DNA from: Neofusicoccum parvum
Lineage: Eukaryota > Ascomycota > Dothideomycetes > Botryosphaeriales > Botryosphaeriaceae
Reading direction: 5' to 3'
NCBI GenBank assembly: GCA_020912385.1
Contig: CP087208.1
Coordinates: forward strand, 2,914,001-2,978,000
DNA: 64,000 nucleotides
The position numbers and the translations under genes were made by a program. This document shows, piece after piece, positions 44,238-55,928 of the stretch. How positions within the stretch are numbered: the first letter of the stretch is position 1; each line of letters begins with the position of its first letter. The notes under the pieces are model-generated. The model had not been told where the DNA came from, searched no databases, and saw nothing but the letters and a program-made list of their open reading frames with translations.

Positions 44238-47200
44238 TCACTCAACCCCCCCATCCCACCTCGGCGTCCACTCCATCCCGGGATAGCTCGCCCCATGCAT
44301 CACCACCGCCTCCTCGTCCTCATCGCGGCTCCGCGCCCCCTCACCTTCCTTCCCCACCGCCATCCCCACCGCCATCCCCACCGCCACCGTCGGCGGGCTC
44401 GGCGTGCTCTCGCCCGCCTCGCTGTGCGCCGCCTCCAGCGCCATCGCGCCCTGCTTGCCGCTCTCCTCGCTCCTGTACGTCGGCTCGGCATACAGGTCCT
44501 CGTCGTCGTCGTCATCCTCCTCTTCCTGCCCGTGCTTCCCCGTCCCGATCCCGTACTCCTTCGCGTACGCCGGATCCATGCGCAGCTCGCCGCTGGCGAC
44601 GCGCTTGTGCGCGGACGCGCCCTCGAACCCCGGCGGCACCCGCGGCGAGCCGTTGTTGTTGCCCCCCGAAACGCTCGGGTTCGGGCTGTGCCGGTAGGCC
44701 GGGTGCACGCTCTCCTGCGCCGCGAGCTGCTGCTGGGCGTGGCGGTCGCGCAGGCGCTCGAGCTCGGCCTCGCCCTCCTCGGGCGACACTTCCTTCCAGC
44801 GCGGCTCGATGCGCAGCGCTGTGGGCGACGGCGTGTGCGACGTCGTGGTCGAGCCCGAGGGCGGCAGCGGGAAGCGCGAGGCGTCGGCTGCCGAGAAGTG
44901 GGGCGGCGGGGACGTGCTGCTGGGCGGTGGGGGGTACGGTGAGGACCTGGGGATGGGAGGGTACGGGGAAGACGTGGGTTGGTACATGTGCGGGGGAGAG
45001 GACGTGGTGGCGGTTGGGTAGCCGCGCGGGAGGACTTCGCGGTAGGCGCCGGCGCTGGCGGGGGACCAGGCGGGTTCGTCCTTCTCCGGGGCGGGTCGCC
45101 GCTGCTGCTGGTCGTCGCCGATGGAGTCGTCGTTGTCGGAGTCGGCGCCAGGCAGGCTGAGCTCGTAGGGACGTTGTTGCTGATGGTCCGGGAAGTGTTG
45201 CACGTTCCAGGGCGCCTGCGGGTACGGGCGCGACCCCTGCTGATGTTGCGGCGGTGGCGTGGGATGATGCTCGGTGATAGGGCCCATTCTCCGTTGTTGC
45301 ATCATTTGCTGCTGCTGGGCCTGTTGCTGGTACCACATGCGCTGCCGCTCAAACGGATCAGACGTGCGCCGACCAGGGCTTCCGCGCTGCTGCGGCCCAA
45401 AGTAGCCTGCTTCGCTAGGGCCGGAAGAGCCTGTCCTCGAGGTGACTGGGCTGACTATCATTTCATCTCCAGTTCCCTGTCGCACAAGCTGCCCGGGCTG
45501 CGGCGGCGTCATGGCAGACACCTGCGGCGAGAGGTGCGCTCCATAGTCGCTACCGTGCACGGAACCAGCGCTTGGATGGCGGAACTGCTGTGGCGGCGGC
45601 GTCTGGTATGCACGCGGTGGGTACGGCTGCATCTGTTCCGAGAAGCGGCGCTGCTGCGGGTACGGCATGGGCGGGTTTGGATACAGAGCGCGGTCCTGGG
45701 AGAGGGCTCTTTGCGGCTGCTGGTAGTACCTGTGACGGAACGCAGCAGGCTGAGCACGGGGAGGATGGGGCCCAAAGCCGTTGCCGTTGCTGTACATCGC
45801 TGGCCCGGGGGGAGGGTACCCAGGTCCAGGGTAACCAGACTGAGGCGGCGGCTGCTGTAGACCCGGCGGGTAGCCAGGCCCACTGACCGGAGGCTTCTGA
45901 TCGTCCGGCGCATACATATCGCTTTGCGGCTCCTCCGTAATCGTGCCTTGCACGGCATCGTTTGGTCCTTGGAAGCTTGCAGAAGGATCAGGTACGGGCG
46001 CGTACGCGGCGGAGCGGGCTTCGGGCACCGGAGGCTGGGTGAGATTCGCCTTTTGGAGCTTGGACAGCTTGCCCTTGCTCTGCGTCTTCCGGAGCTTCTT
46101 CTCCTCCTTCTCCCGCTGCTTCTCCTCTTTCGAGATGTTTGAGCTGGACATCGACCGGCCGAAGATGCTACCGAGAAGAGAGGTGCGTTTCTTCTTCTCC
46201 TTCTTCTCCGTGGCCATGGCGCCCTCGGGCAGACGACCGGAGCTGGCGTTGCGTTGCAAGACGTTGCGTCCTTTCTTCAATTGGCTGGGAGCCACCGGTG
46301 GGGTTGTGGATTCGGGTGGAGGCGTGGCGAAGCGGGCGTGATCAGCTGCGGTAGGCTCTTGCTGCTGCTGCAGCTGCTGGCTGCTGGTGTCGCTTCTCTT
46401 GAACGGCGAGAAGATCTTCGACTTCTGGCGCTTCTGGGTAGGGTCCGTGGCCTTGGCCATCTGCTCCAGCACGTCCTCGCCCTGCTTCTCCTGGCCCTTC
46501 CCACCCTTGATCATCTGCTGCTCATTGAAGCTGGACTGGTACGAAAACGTGCGGTGTAGCTGCTGGTCTACGTGCTGAGGGTTGATGCGTTCATTAACAC
46601 GCTCGCTCGACTTCGACGCCGGCGTGTTTGAGCCCGACGGCGTCGCCTTGTTCGAGCCGATGTTGCCAAGGATAGACCTCCTTTTCTGCCGCAGCTCCGA
46701 GGACTCGGAATGATCTGGTGGCCCAACGCCTGGAAGCTGGAACTCAGAGGTGTAGGAGCGTGGATCGAAGTCCTGTTGATTGAAGCCGCCTTGGCCCTGA
46801 TTTGCGCTCTGGGGAGGCGGTCCACGACGGGCTTCAGCAAGCCCTGAAGGCGGCGACTGGTAGCTTTGGCGCATGGGGCGCGGCCCCTGCTGACTGCCGT
46901 ATTCGCCCATACCAGGTGGCGGAGGTTGGTAGTTCCGCTGCGGATACGGCCCTTGGCGGGATCCATAGCCATCCAGTCCGGGCGGTGGGGGCTGGAATTG
47001 ACGGGGATCGCGAGGCTGTACCGGCGGACCTCCTCTGACATAGCGCATACCACGCTGCATACTAGAGTCGGGCGCCATGTGATCGCCGTGAGCAGCCTGC
47101 TGTTCTTCATACCGCGGGCCCGCGTAGCCTTGTTGGAGGCTTTCTTCCTGTGTACTTTGGCCCTCCATGTACGAGAACGGACGAGGACCCTGGTTCTCCC

Positions 47201-49181
47201 TGGCTGGCCTTTGACGGGGTACATCAAACTCAGGGTTCAATGGGCTGACCTGGTACTTGCATGACCCTTGTTCGTCCTCGTAGGAAGCCTGAGCGCCCGC
47301 CGAAGCTTGCTGCGGAGGAGCAAGGGCCCTCTGGTCTTCGCCGCCTGCAGAACTGGCCGCAGCGACACTGATGGCTTGAAGCGGAGAAGAAACGCGAGGC
47401 GGGGTGCGTTGCTCAGTTGATCTCTCATGCTGTTCTTCCTCCAAACCATGGCGCGCTTCCGTCGGTGGAGACGGCGTGCGTTGGGCACCAGCATGCGCAT
47501 CTGGAGCATTGTACTGAGAAGCATTCTGCTCCTCGTCCACATCGCCGGTCCTGTCCGGAGAAGTTGCCGCTCTTAGCTGAGCCTCGCGATCCTCCCCATC
47601 ATCAAGATCAATTGGAGAGACGTCGAACTTTGGTCTGTCCAGCTCGTGCTCCTCCAGAGTCAGGCTCTTCCTTGCCACTTCGTCGAGAGGAACAGGCAGC
47701 AGCGAGGCAATCGAGCCCCTGGAGCCTCGTGTGCGGATGGAATGACGAGACGAGGCTCGCTGTGCGAAAGACTGCCTGGACGACTTGCCTCCAACCGGCT
47801 CTTCGTTATCCGACTCGCCCGCAGGATCAGCAGCTCTGTTCCTGCTGCCCTCGTCATGGCCGTCCTTGCGACTGTCGGCATCTTCCTCGCCGCCGACGAT
47901 CCTGCCCATGCTGCCGGCGCTTCCCTTGCTCCGAACGCTGACGGGCGTGCTGTTGCGGACAACACTCTCAATCACCCGCTCCATCCGTTGCTCCGCTGCA
48001 AGGCTCCTCCTCTTCTCCTTCTCGTCCAGCCATGACAGCGGCTCGATGTTCGGGCTTGGCAGCACCCCCAGGCGCTCCCACCTGCCGTTCTTCTGGCTTG
48101 ACTCGCTGTACTGAGACGTCGGCATGGTAATGCTGCCAGGCGTTCCCGACCGCGGGATGGGTGATTGTGCCCGTTCAGCAAAGGAGCGCCCAGGAGTTCC
48201 AGTCCGTGAGACGGGCGATTGGTTGAACGATCGGTTAACAGGCGAGGGAGCTGCCGAGGCCGGATCGGGTAGCGACTCCCACTCTTCAGGGGCAACAAAC
48301 TGAGCGGACCCGCTGCCAACGCTGCTGACAGGTCTACTTCCAGCAGGCGAGTGGATCAACGATATCTGGCGGCTGACCGGTTTGCTCACGTTCATTTCAG
48401 GATGGTCTTTTCTGCTGTCCTGGCTTGTGCGGCCCTGTCCCTGAGTCATCTCGACGCCCACCTCCGGTGTGCTAGTTGCCGCAGCAGCAGGTCTCGTCTC
48501 CAGTCCAGTAGAGGCTTGATCCGGGGACCCGGCGGTGCGTCCAAAATCGACGGTGTCGACTGCGGGATGCTCATCTGCTGTCACAGACTGGACAGTATCG
48601 CCACCCTCCTCGCCCTTCTCAGACTTCCTTTCATCCTTCTCTTCTTCGTTTTCCCCTTCCGTCTCTTTCTCCTTCTCTTCACCTCTCACGTTCTCTTCAC
48701 TGTCGTCTTTCACGGCCTTCACAGTCTGCGCTGTGCCATTCTGGGCGGCAAAGTCCTTGGGAATCGGAGGCGGCGGCGGCGGTGGGGATTCCGGTCGGAC
48801 ATTCTCATCCAAAACCAGACTGCTCGGCCTGCTTCTACTCCCGCTCTTGCTTCTCTGTCTCAGTTTGCCAAACGAAAATCGCTTCTTTTTCTCCCTCTCT
48901 TTCGCCGATCCATCTGTAGAATCAAGCGGCGTTGCAGGTGATTGGAGCGCACTGTTCACGCCTGCGGAAAGTGGCACCTCTGCGGTAGTAAGGGGTGGAA
49001 GCGTGAGTGGGACGTTAGAGGCGGTGGTGTCTTCTGCAGCATCGCGAGGAGTGTCGTCTGGAGAGGTCGGAACTGCGGGCAATGCGTCGGTAGTACTGGG
49101 CTCAGATGGGGGCTGGGCGGGAGGAGGTGCGGAGATGTTACTGGATGAGGGGTGATCGTAGGGTGTGATGTTACGAAAGGC
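44238..49181 (-). CDS. Very long disordered protein, first exon unresolved
   Basis: One open exon codes for about 1,647 residues from an acceptor AAACAG (49181) as AFRNITPYDHPSSSNIS. No ATG precedes it in phase, so a small first exon is missing from this call; the first internal Met lies roughly 240 residues in. The sequence is dominated by Pro, Ser, Gln and Glu. Recognisable patches: basic KEREKKKRFSFGKLRQRSKS near the N-terminus, repeated SRTGTPGRSF-like phosphosites, a Gln/Pro/Tyr-rich middle (YPQQRRFSEQ), a charged helix KEEKQREKEEKKLRKTQSKG with SLLGSIFGRSMSSSN before it, and a conserved-looking C-terminus (RIEPRWKEVSPEEGEAELER; then MHGASYPGMEWTPRWDGG). The basic/aromatic and SIFGRS patches hint at membrane or cortex binding. 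No family named. Confidence 0.7.
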   Translation of the reverse strand, partial: AFRNITPYDHPSSSNISAPPPAQPPSEPSTTDALPAVPTSPDDTPRDAAEDTTASNVPLTLPPLTTAEVPLSAGVNSALQSPATPLDSTDGSAKEREKKKRFSFGKLRQRSKSGSRSRPSSLVLDENVRPESPPPPPPPIPKDFAAQNGTAQTVKAVKDDSEENVRGEEKEKETEGENEEEKDERKSEKGEEGGDTVQSVTADEHPAVDTVDFGRTAGSPDQASTGLETRPAAAATSTPEVGVEMTQGQGRTSQDSRKDHPEMNVSKPVSRQISLIHSPAGSRPVSSVGSGSAQFVAPEEWESLPDPASAAPSPVNRSFNQSPVSRTGTPGRSFAERAQSPIPRSGTPGSITMPTSQYSESSQKNGRWERLGVLPSPNIEPLSWLDEKEKRRSLAAEQRMERVIESVVRNSTPVSVRSKGSAGSMGRIVGGEEDADSRKDGHDEGSRNRAADPAGESDNEEPVGGKSSRQSFAQRASSRHSIRTRGSRGSIASLLPVPLDEVARKSLTLEEHELDRPKFDVSPIDLDDGEDREAQLRAATSPDRTGDVDEEQNASQYNAPDAHAGAQRTPSPPTEARHGLEEEQHERSTEQRTPPRVSSPLQAISVAAASSAGGEDQRALAPPQQASAGAQASYEDEQGSCKYQVSPLNPEFDVPRQRPARENQGPRPFSYMEGQSTQEESLQQGYAGPRYEEQQAAHGDHMAPDSSMQRGMRYVRGGPPVQPRDPRQFQPPPPGLDGYGSRQGPYPQRNYQPPPPGMGEYGSQQGPRPMRQSYQSPPSGLAEARRGPPPQSANQGQGGFNQQDFDPRSYTSEFQLPGVGPPDHSESSELRQKRRSILGNIGSNKATPSGSNTPASKSSERVNERINPQHVDQQLHRTFSYQSSFNEQQMIKGGKGQEKQGEDVLEQMAKATDPTQKRQKSKIFSPFKRSDTSSQQLQQQQEPTAADHARFATPPPESTTPPVAPSQLKKGRNVLQRNASSGRLPEGAMATEKKEKKKRTSLLGSIFGRSMSSSNISKEEKQREKEEKKLRKTQSKGKLSKLQKANLTQPPVPEARSAAYAPVPDPSASFQGPNDAVQGTITEEPQSDMYAPDDQKPPVSGPGYPPGLQQPPPQSGYPGPGYPPPGPAMYSNGNGFGPHPPRAQPAAFRHRYYQQPQRALSQDRALYPNPPMPYPQQRRFSEQMQPYPPRAYQTPPPQQFRHPSAGSVHGSDYGAHLSPQVSAMTPPQPGQLVRQGTGDEMIVSPVTSRTGSSGPSEAGYFGPQQRGSPGRRTSDPFERQRMWYQQQAQQQQMMQQRRMGPITEHHPTPPPQHQQGSRPYPQAPWNVQHFPDHQQQRPYELSLPGADSDNDDSIGDDQQQRRPAPEKDEPAWSPASAGAYREVLPRGYPTATTSSPPHMYQPTSSPYPPIPRSSPYPPPPSSTSPPPHFSAADASRFPLPPSGSTTTSHTPSPTALRIEPRWKEVSPEEGEAELERLRDRHAQQQLAAQESVHPAYRHSPNPSVSGGNNNGSPRVPPGFEGASAHKRVASGELRMDPAYAKEYGIGTGKHGQEEEDDDDDEDLYAEPTYRSEESGKQGAMALEAAHSEAGESTPSPPTVAVGMAVGMAVGKEGEGARSRDEDEEAVVMHGASYPGMEWTPRWDGGVE

Positions 49182-49576
49182 CTGTTTACACACGGGATCG
49201 AATCAACCTTCACGTCCTCAAGTGGAGAGCTGGTGTTCAAGCAGTGAGGCGCAGTCGACGAGGAATTAGGATTGAAGAAATTATACAAGATACGCAATGC
49301 CAGAAGGGATCAACGAGTTCGCCTATTCGTACAGATGTAGCTCATGCAGTGAAGAAGCACAAGGGGGAATAGAACGAGGAGAAGAGAAGACGGCCGTGAG
49401 TCGTGGCACGACTGAAGAAAACAAGAAAGCCGAAACGGGAAAGAGCTCGCCGACGACGTTCATGACCTGATCCAAGCAATCGAAACTCCAAGCGAAGGAC
49501 GGAGGCGCGTAACGAGCAGAATTCGGGCGTGACAAGGGAAGAGTCGTGTGTGTAGGAGAGTGAACCAAGAAAATCA
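49182..49576. other. Spacer between two long minus-strand genes
   Basis: Should contain the promoter, leader and missing first exon of the downstream gene. Candidate ATGs here do not connect in phase with the acceptor at 49181. Confidence 0.4.
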
Positions 49577-52500
49577 TCAATCTACCTTGCTTTCGCCTCT
49601 GAATCTGCTGCGGCCCTTGGCGAACAGGCCCTTGGCCTCCTTCATCCCCTTCCCGCCCAGCACACCCGCACCCTTGAGTAGATCCTTGCCCTTGACCTGC
49701 ATCCCTCCGCGGCCGGCACCGCCCTGCTGGCCGGCATCCGTGGGGCTGGCGGTGCTTGCGTGCGCGGCGGAGCTAGACTCCAGGCCGGCCGCCGTCTGGT
49801 TGGTCTTCCGGAAGCCCGTCGCAAAGTGCGAGATGGAGGCGTTGTGCTTGTGTCGCATGTTGAGAACCAAGCCGCCGCCGCTGCTGCTGTGGCTGCTCTG
49901 GATGGGCGGCAACGGCTGCCTGGGGAGGTTTGCGAGCTCGGCGTGCTCTGGTTTAGTAGCCAGCGTGGACTGGACCCAGTTGCGGAGGCCCGTGTCCATG
50001 CCCGCGAACTGCTCGCGCGTTTGGCTGTACTTGGCCAGGCGCTCGTCCGTCGACTTGAGCGCAAGGATCTCACGGAACAGGGGGATGCGCGGCTGCGCAC
50101 CTGCAGCTGACGGTTGTTGAATCGGCGTCAATGAAGGTTGGGAGGATGGGGGATCGACATCCTGCGTCTGTGCTCGCCACGCGTCGGCGTCGAGTGGTTG
50201 ATTGGGAGCCGCAGGGGCCTCCAGCTCCACAGGCGACGCCGAAGAGCTCGACAGGTCCGGCTCCGGGTTCACAATGTGCAGGCCCTCCGACGTGCGCGTA
50301 GGCGCTTCCGGCAGCGCAGCAATCGCCCTCGCGACCGACGGGTGGTGATCAGAGTTTTGCGCTGCCGCCAAGTGTGCGCTGTCAGCCACGGGGGCGGTGG
50401 ATGCAGTCTCTTCGCTGGCCGCAGGAGCCTGTGCTCCGGGCGCAGAGGCCTGAGCGGCGGCATTTCCAGCACCTTCCTGTCCTTCCCAGCTAAACTTATG
50501 CGACAGGAAGCCCGGCCGCGACGAGCTGTCGCCTGCAGCAGAATGCGACTCCTCTGGGTTAACCGCGCGAATCGTGCTTTCCGGCGCAGTGGTTGGAGGC
50601 GCCGCACTGTGGCCCGAGCCGCCGCCGACATCCTCCTCACCGCTCGCGGCCCAGTAGTTTTCGTACTCACTCGGCACCACTGCGCTGGCACGGGTCTCCT
50701 GCGAAGCCTTGGGCGTATCCTGGGCCGGTGGTTGCGGCGTTAGCGTACGGTTAAGGTCCGGAACGCTGCCAACCAGGCTGGGGGTGCTAAGCCGCTTCAT
50801 GATGTCCGCCGTTAGCCTATCCGTCGCGAGATCCGACGTGTCAGGGCCCGGGCTGTAGTCATCCGGAGCCGCCTGCGCGGTGCCGCTAGTATCCAGCTCC
50901 GGAGGTTGGATGGAGGGACTCCTGGACGCCCTGAGCGGCGGGGGCGCCTTTACAGGAGAGTAATCCTCGCGATCGCCGTCCCTCTGCGGACTCGGCGGGC
51001 CGCTGGACGACGCAACCGACGACGCTGTCCTGTCGAGCTGCAGCGGACGGAGGTAGACATCGCCAACAGCCCTGTCCTTCTTTTCCTCCTCGACCTTGGG
51101 CTGGTCGTCATCCGAAGCAATGGAACCTTCCCAGGACTCAGGTTCCGACTTGGCCGGGCTCCGTTGTCCTGGTGCAACGGCAGACTTGAGCGATTCACCA
51201 ATGGCAGCCCCGGCTGCGGCAAGAGCTCCCATCGGGTCATGCATAGGATCGACAGCATCCTTGTGATCGACCGGCCGCTTGGTAGTGGTCGGAGTTATGT
51301 CCGTCTCTTCAAGAGCATCACTGTTCTTGGTCGGCGGCGTACTTTCACGCTCCTGCAACGGCTCCATGGCTGGCTCTTGCTTCTCCTTCTCGGGGGAAGG
51401 CTGTCCGACCGTGGTGTAAGACTCCCACGTGCCGGGCAGTTTTGGTCTGAAACTAACTTCCCTTTCGGGCTGCGGGCGCTCGCTAGCAATCTCCTTTGTT
51501 GGCGAGGGCGACCTGGAGAACCTCTTGTTCCCGGACCCATTACTTTTCAAAGACGATATCGAGTGAGCAGAGTTGCGTCTGGAATCAACAATGTCGTTGA
51601 ACTTCCCGGCCAGATCCCGCACCCGGCCCTTGGTTGGCGATTCTGCTTGAACAATTGGCGAGCCACGTTCGGGGGACGACTCGACGGTCGATCGGCGGCG
51701 ATGTTCCAGGAAAGACGATTGTGCCTGTTTCTCCTCCGCTCCCATGTTAGCACTTGTGCGCTTGTTACTGCTGGATGGGGATGAGACGAGGTCCGCCTCT
51801 CTCGTGGCAAAGTTGGTGGGGCTTGCAGCGTCAAGGGAACTGACTCCACTGAGCTCGCCAGATTCTCCAGCAGGGACTGGCTTCGCGGCCTCAATAAATG
51901 GCGATCTGGCAGGACTCTGGTTGGGGCTCGGAGTCCCCAGCGCGCGGCGTCCAGTCGGCGTTCCAATGCGCGGGATCGAGCTGCTGGAGCCGTTTGCCGA
52001 ATGTGATGGCGACGGCTTTCGCTGCACTGGTTGCATAGTGCCAGACGAAGCAGGCCTCGATCCTGTGCTCGGTTCTTCGGCGATGGCAGGCGTCGCATTC
52101 TCCATCTCTCTCTTCCAGGTTGTAGGGTTTGCGCCACTGGGGACACGGCTCATGATGGGGCTGATGCCGGCTGTGCTGTCAGTATTGCTCCTGGACACAC
52201 TAGAGCCGCCAGCGGAGAGTGAGTTGGATTTGGAGACCGGGGTGGGCGGAACCGAGTTGTCATCGGTACGTTCGAAAGCATTGCGGACGGCGGTGCGGAA
52301 ACCATGCGATGGCTGGTGGTGCAACGAAGTCTCGTCTGCGGGGCCGACCTCGGGCTGCGGAAGCACTTTGTTAGCCTCTGCAAGATCCTGTGCACTCAAA
52401 GATGCCGTAGAAGGTTTCTCTGCAGAATCCCAGAAGTCCGCGCCGAAAGAGGACACGGGAACATGGGGCAGTGCTGATATTGTTGGAGGCGCGGCAGCTG

Positions 52501-53732
52501 GGGTGGGTGTGGACTCGGCCTTCGCTGCCTTCTCTGCCTGGGCGAGAGAAAAGTCGTGCAGATACTCGCTCTTCCTCTCAGCCACAGTCTCGAGCGGGGC
52601 CAAATTCTGCCCCCGGCCGGCGTCGTAGCGCTCTATGCTGGGGCTGCGGCCGCGGCTGAGGTTCTCCGAGCTGCCCGCCGGTCTCACGCCAGGCGACCGC
52701 ATATCGTCTTCCGACGGGCGCGTCACCGAGTCTAGGCTGGGTCTCTCCGAGTCCATTGACGCCTTCCTGCGCTCCTCCTCCACACGCTTGTAGATGTCGG
52801 CCGGGCGAATGAACGGAAGGGGCTTGTTGGGGTTGCTGGGGGCGCGCTGCCGAGACGCTATGGGTGTGGACTGCGCGGAGTCACCGGACGGCGCCGGTTC
52901 TGTTGGCGAAACATGGCTGAGGCTGCTCTTCCGCGGCGGAAAGCGGGAAGGTGTCTCCTGGGGTGCAGTGGGAGTGGGAGTGGTGGAAGACCGCATCTGC
53001 AGCGGGGGTGGAAGGGCAGACTGGGAGAAATCGCGGCGGAGCTGTGGGTCCTGGTATGCAGAAGAATCACTCACTACTGACGGGGCCCAGCTGGTGCTGG
53101 AGCCGCGGCTCTGCGCGGACGCGGGCTCCTGGAACGAGCCGGCGGCGGGCTGGGCGGACGACGACGGCGCAGGCTCTTGCTGCGATGGGCTCTCGACAAA
53201 CGCGGGCTCGAGGGCGGGCGCTTTCCCTGCGGCATTGCCTCCTGGCGCCGACGTGTCGAGCGACGGCGGCTGGACGGGGAGCGTCTGCGAGTGGTTGAGC
53301 GAGGCGGAGAAGGCTCTCTTCTCCTCGCCGTACTCGAACGACGGGCGGCGCGCGTGGGCTTGGGCCGGAGCTTGGGCGGGCTCGGTGAAGCTCCGCGACG
53401 CGCCCTTGCCTATACTCTGGCCGCGCTGCCTTAGGCCGGTGGGAGCCTGCGGGTTCTGCGAGGCGTGGGCAGCAACGCCGTACTCGTCGTCTTCGTCATA
53501 GTCGCCCCAGTCGTCGCCGTCGTAGGAGAACGGCTTGGCCTCGACCCACTTCTTGGTCTTGTTGCGGTTGATGTTGGTCTTGAACGACACGGGCTGGCCG
53601 CTGGGGAAGGGATTCGGGGGCCGCTGGTCTCTGCGCCGGGGGTTAGCTGGGCTGGCCACGTCCAGCCGGGGGTGCTCAGACTTACAATGGCGATGTTATG
53701 CGCTCCTGGCCGAAGCGGTAGGGCCCCGACAT
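49577..53732 (-). CDS. Long disordered fungal protein, MSGPYRFG N-terminus
   Basis: Exon 1 53732-53686 encodes MSGPYRFGQERITSP; a 55-nt phase-2 intron (GTAAGT donor, GCTAAC branch, GCGCAG acceptor) leads to exon 2 53630-49577. Product 1,366 residues. The N-terminus continues DQRPPNPFPSGQPVSFKTNI and KKWVEAKPFSYDGDDWGDYD, a strongly conserved-looking acidic/aromatic motif. The middle 1,000 residues are Ser/Pro-rich with many SP/TP sites. Near the C-terminus a helical block (PLFREILALKSTDERLAKYS, FAGMDTGLRNWVQSTL) is followed by a Gly/Lys-rich tail (KDLLKGAGVLGGKGMKEAKG) suited to binding acidic membranes. The splice signals and N-terminal motif make the gene model firm. Function not recognised; the layout suggests a cortical or trafficking scaffold. 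Confidence 0.8.
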
Positions 53733-54815
53733 GGTGGATTATGCGGTGGGTATAGCTAGCAGGGCGGCGGCATTGGGCTTACTTGAGCGGCGGCAGGACG
53801 GCGTGGGTGGGCGAGGGAGAAGGCCCGGGTTGGGATGGCGTGGCGGCCGATCCGAGTGGCAGTGGCTCGTACTGAAGGCGTGTGGTCGCGGGTGATGCGC
53901 GGGTACGAGGCAGGAAATAGGTAGGGCTGTGGGCTGATGACGGCGGCGACGCTCGGCCCTTCCCCTGCGACAGTCTGCGGCCGCAAGCTGGAGCTCAGAA
54001 CGCGCGGCGCAGGCGGCAATGCAGGCCCGCGGCGAGGAGCGGGCGGCGGAAGGCGCGGGCGGCGAGGTGGTGGAGAGGAGGCGGGTGCGGGCGCGGGCGG
54101 ACACGAAGGGCGCGGTGGGGGACAGCAGCAGGGCAGCAGACAGGGCAGGGCGGCTGCCGCCACGATGCCGGCCACAGGTGGTTTGCCCGTCGACGCAGCG
54201 CGGCGAGGCTGAGCCAGGGGGCCGGGGCGCCGCTGTACGGTAATAAATGCCCGCGTCTGGGCCTCGCGCCGGGCTGCTCAGCGGGTGCGGCGCTATGAGT
54301 GGCCGGGCGGCTGCGGGGCGGCTGTATCGCTGCGGGTTACCGGCAGTTACGGGGCGGCAGCAGCCACGCGCTGACGTCGCGGGCGGCGGCCCCCTGGGCA
54401 CAGCGATCGCGCGGCGGCTGGCTGGGCGCGGCGTCGCAGGCCACCTTGCGCGCTGCGCTCCGGCCTCTCCCTGCGACTCAACCACCTCCGTCTGTGCCTT
54501 TGTCCTTGCAGCCACGCTGCCACAATTCCACAATCTCCCAACGCCGCCTCCCGCACCGCCGCTCGCCCGCCCGCCCATGCTGTCAATCTGCGCATAGCCT
54601 CTGCTTGCCGCGTCGCTCTCTGCCTCTCGCCCGCCCGCGCTCGCCGCCGCCCTTGGCCTCCCGTGCGCGCTGAAATTGCGGTCCCCAGCGCAATCTCGCC
54701 CTCCACCACCTGAGCGTCTGCCCAGATCTCTCTCCTCCGCTGTCCACTGACCACCGTCTCCGCCCTCGCTCGCATCCGCCCGCACCCGCGCCCGCTCCCG
54801 CGCACACAGCCCACC
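53733..54815. promoter_or_regulatory. Divergent promoter, SED5 and long disordered protein
   Basis: About 1.1 kb between two divergent start codons. GC-rich with long chance frames on both strands. The last 250 bases before 54816 are pyrimidine-rich, typical of a strongly expressed fungal gene's leader. Confidence 0.45.
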
Positions 54816-55928
54816 ATGGCCGCCACGTCGATCCAGGACCGCACGCCCGAGTTCCGCAGCATCCTGCAGCAGGCCCAGCGCCGCGTGCAGACCAACAAGG
54901 CCAGCGCCCAGCGCCAGTCGCTGCTGTCGCAGCAGCAGAAGCAGGCCGCCCAGTCGCCCGCCCGCCAGCGCAGCGAGTTCGCGCGCAAGGCCGCCGAGAT
55001 CGGGCGCGGCATCTCGGGCGCCATGGCGAAGCTGGAGCGCCTGGCCCAGCTGGCCCGCCGCAAGACGCTCTTCGACGACCGCCCCGTCGAGATCGCCGAG
55101 CTCACGTACGTCATCAAGCAGGACCTGGCCCAGCTCAACACCTCCATCAAGCAGCTGCAGCAGCTGTCGGCCGCCCAGCACCCGCAGAACCAGAAGGACC
55201 AGGAGGGCGAGCACAACAAGAACGTGCTGCTGCTGCTGCAGGGCCGCGTCGCCGATGTGGGCCTGTCGTTCAAGGAGGTGCTCGAGCTGCGCACCAAGAA
55301 CATCCAGGCCTCCAAGTCGCGCACCGAGAACTTCGTCTCGTCCGTCTCGCACCAGGCCCAGCCCTCGAGCCTCGAGCCCGGCCGCACCGACTCGCCGCTC
55401 TACCAGACGCCCTCGCGCGGCCGCAGCCCCAAGCCCGGCTTCCAGAACACAAACGCCGCCCAGCAGGACCTGCTCACGCTCGAGCCCAACGGCTCCGGTC
55501 CGTCCGCGCTGATGGGGGGGAGGGCCGGCGGCAATGGGATGTCGGACCAGCAGCTGCTGCTCATGGAGGAGGCCCAGCCCACCAACACCTACATCAACCA
55601 GCGCGGTGAGGCTATCGAGGCCATTGAGCGCACCATTTCCGAGCTGGGCGGCATCTTCGGCCAATTGGCGCAGATGGTGTCTGAACAAAGCGAGATGATC
55701 CAGCGCATTGACGCCAACACCGAAGACGTCGTCGACAACGTGCAGGGTGCCCAGCGTGAGCTCATGAAGTACTGGAATCGTGTGAGCGGAAACAGGTGGC
55801 TGGTCGCCAAGATGTTCGGTGTGCTTATGATTTGTGAGTTATCCTTCCGTCCATTCGCCAATGCTCTGGTGCACGTGCGCTGACTTTTCCCTGCAGTCTT
55901 CCTCCTCTGGGTCCTTATCGCTGGTTGA
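54816..55928 (+). CDS. SED5: Golgi t-SNARE syntaxin 5 (Sed5)
   Basis: Exon 1 54816-55833 and exon 2 55897-55928, joined by a 63-nt phase-1 intron (GTGAGT donor, CTGAC branch, CTGCAG acceptor). Product 349 residues. N-terminal SIQDRTPEFRSILQQAQRR is the Sed5/syntaxin-5 signature that binds Sly1. A Habc-type helical region follows (residues about 50-180), then a Ser/Pro linker. The SNARE motif spans about 255-315 with zero-layer Q291 in SEQSEMIQRID, and the C-terminal anchor (WLVAKMFGVLMIFFLLWVLI) is split by the intron. It acts as the Qa-SNARE in ER-to-Golgi and intra-Golgi fusion. Length and domain order match the family. Confidence 0.95.

Noticed and set aside
53739..55688. 649-codon open frame on the minus strand
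   Set aside because: It lies antisense to SED5 and its promoter; composition (Gly/Leu/Ala from CTG/GGC codons) is the shadow of the GC-rich SED5 sequence.
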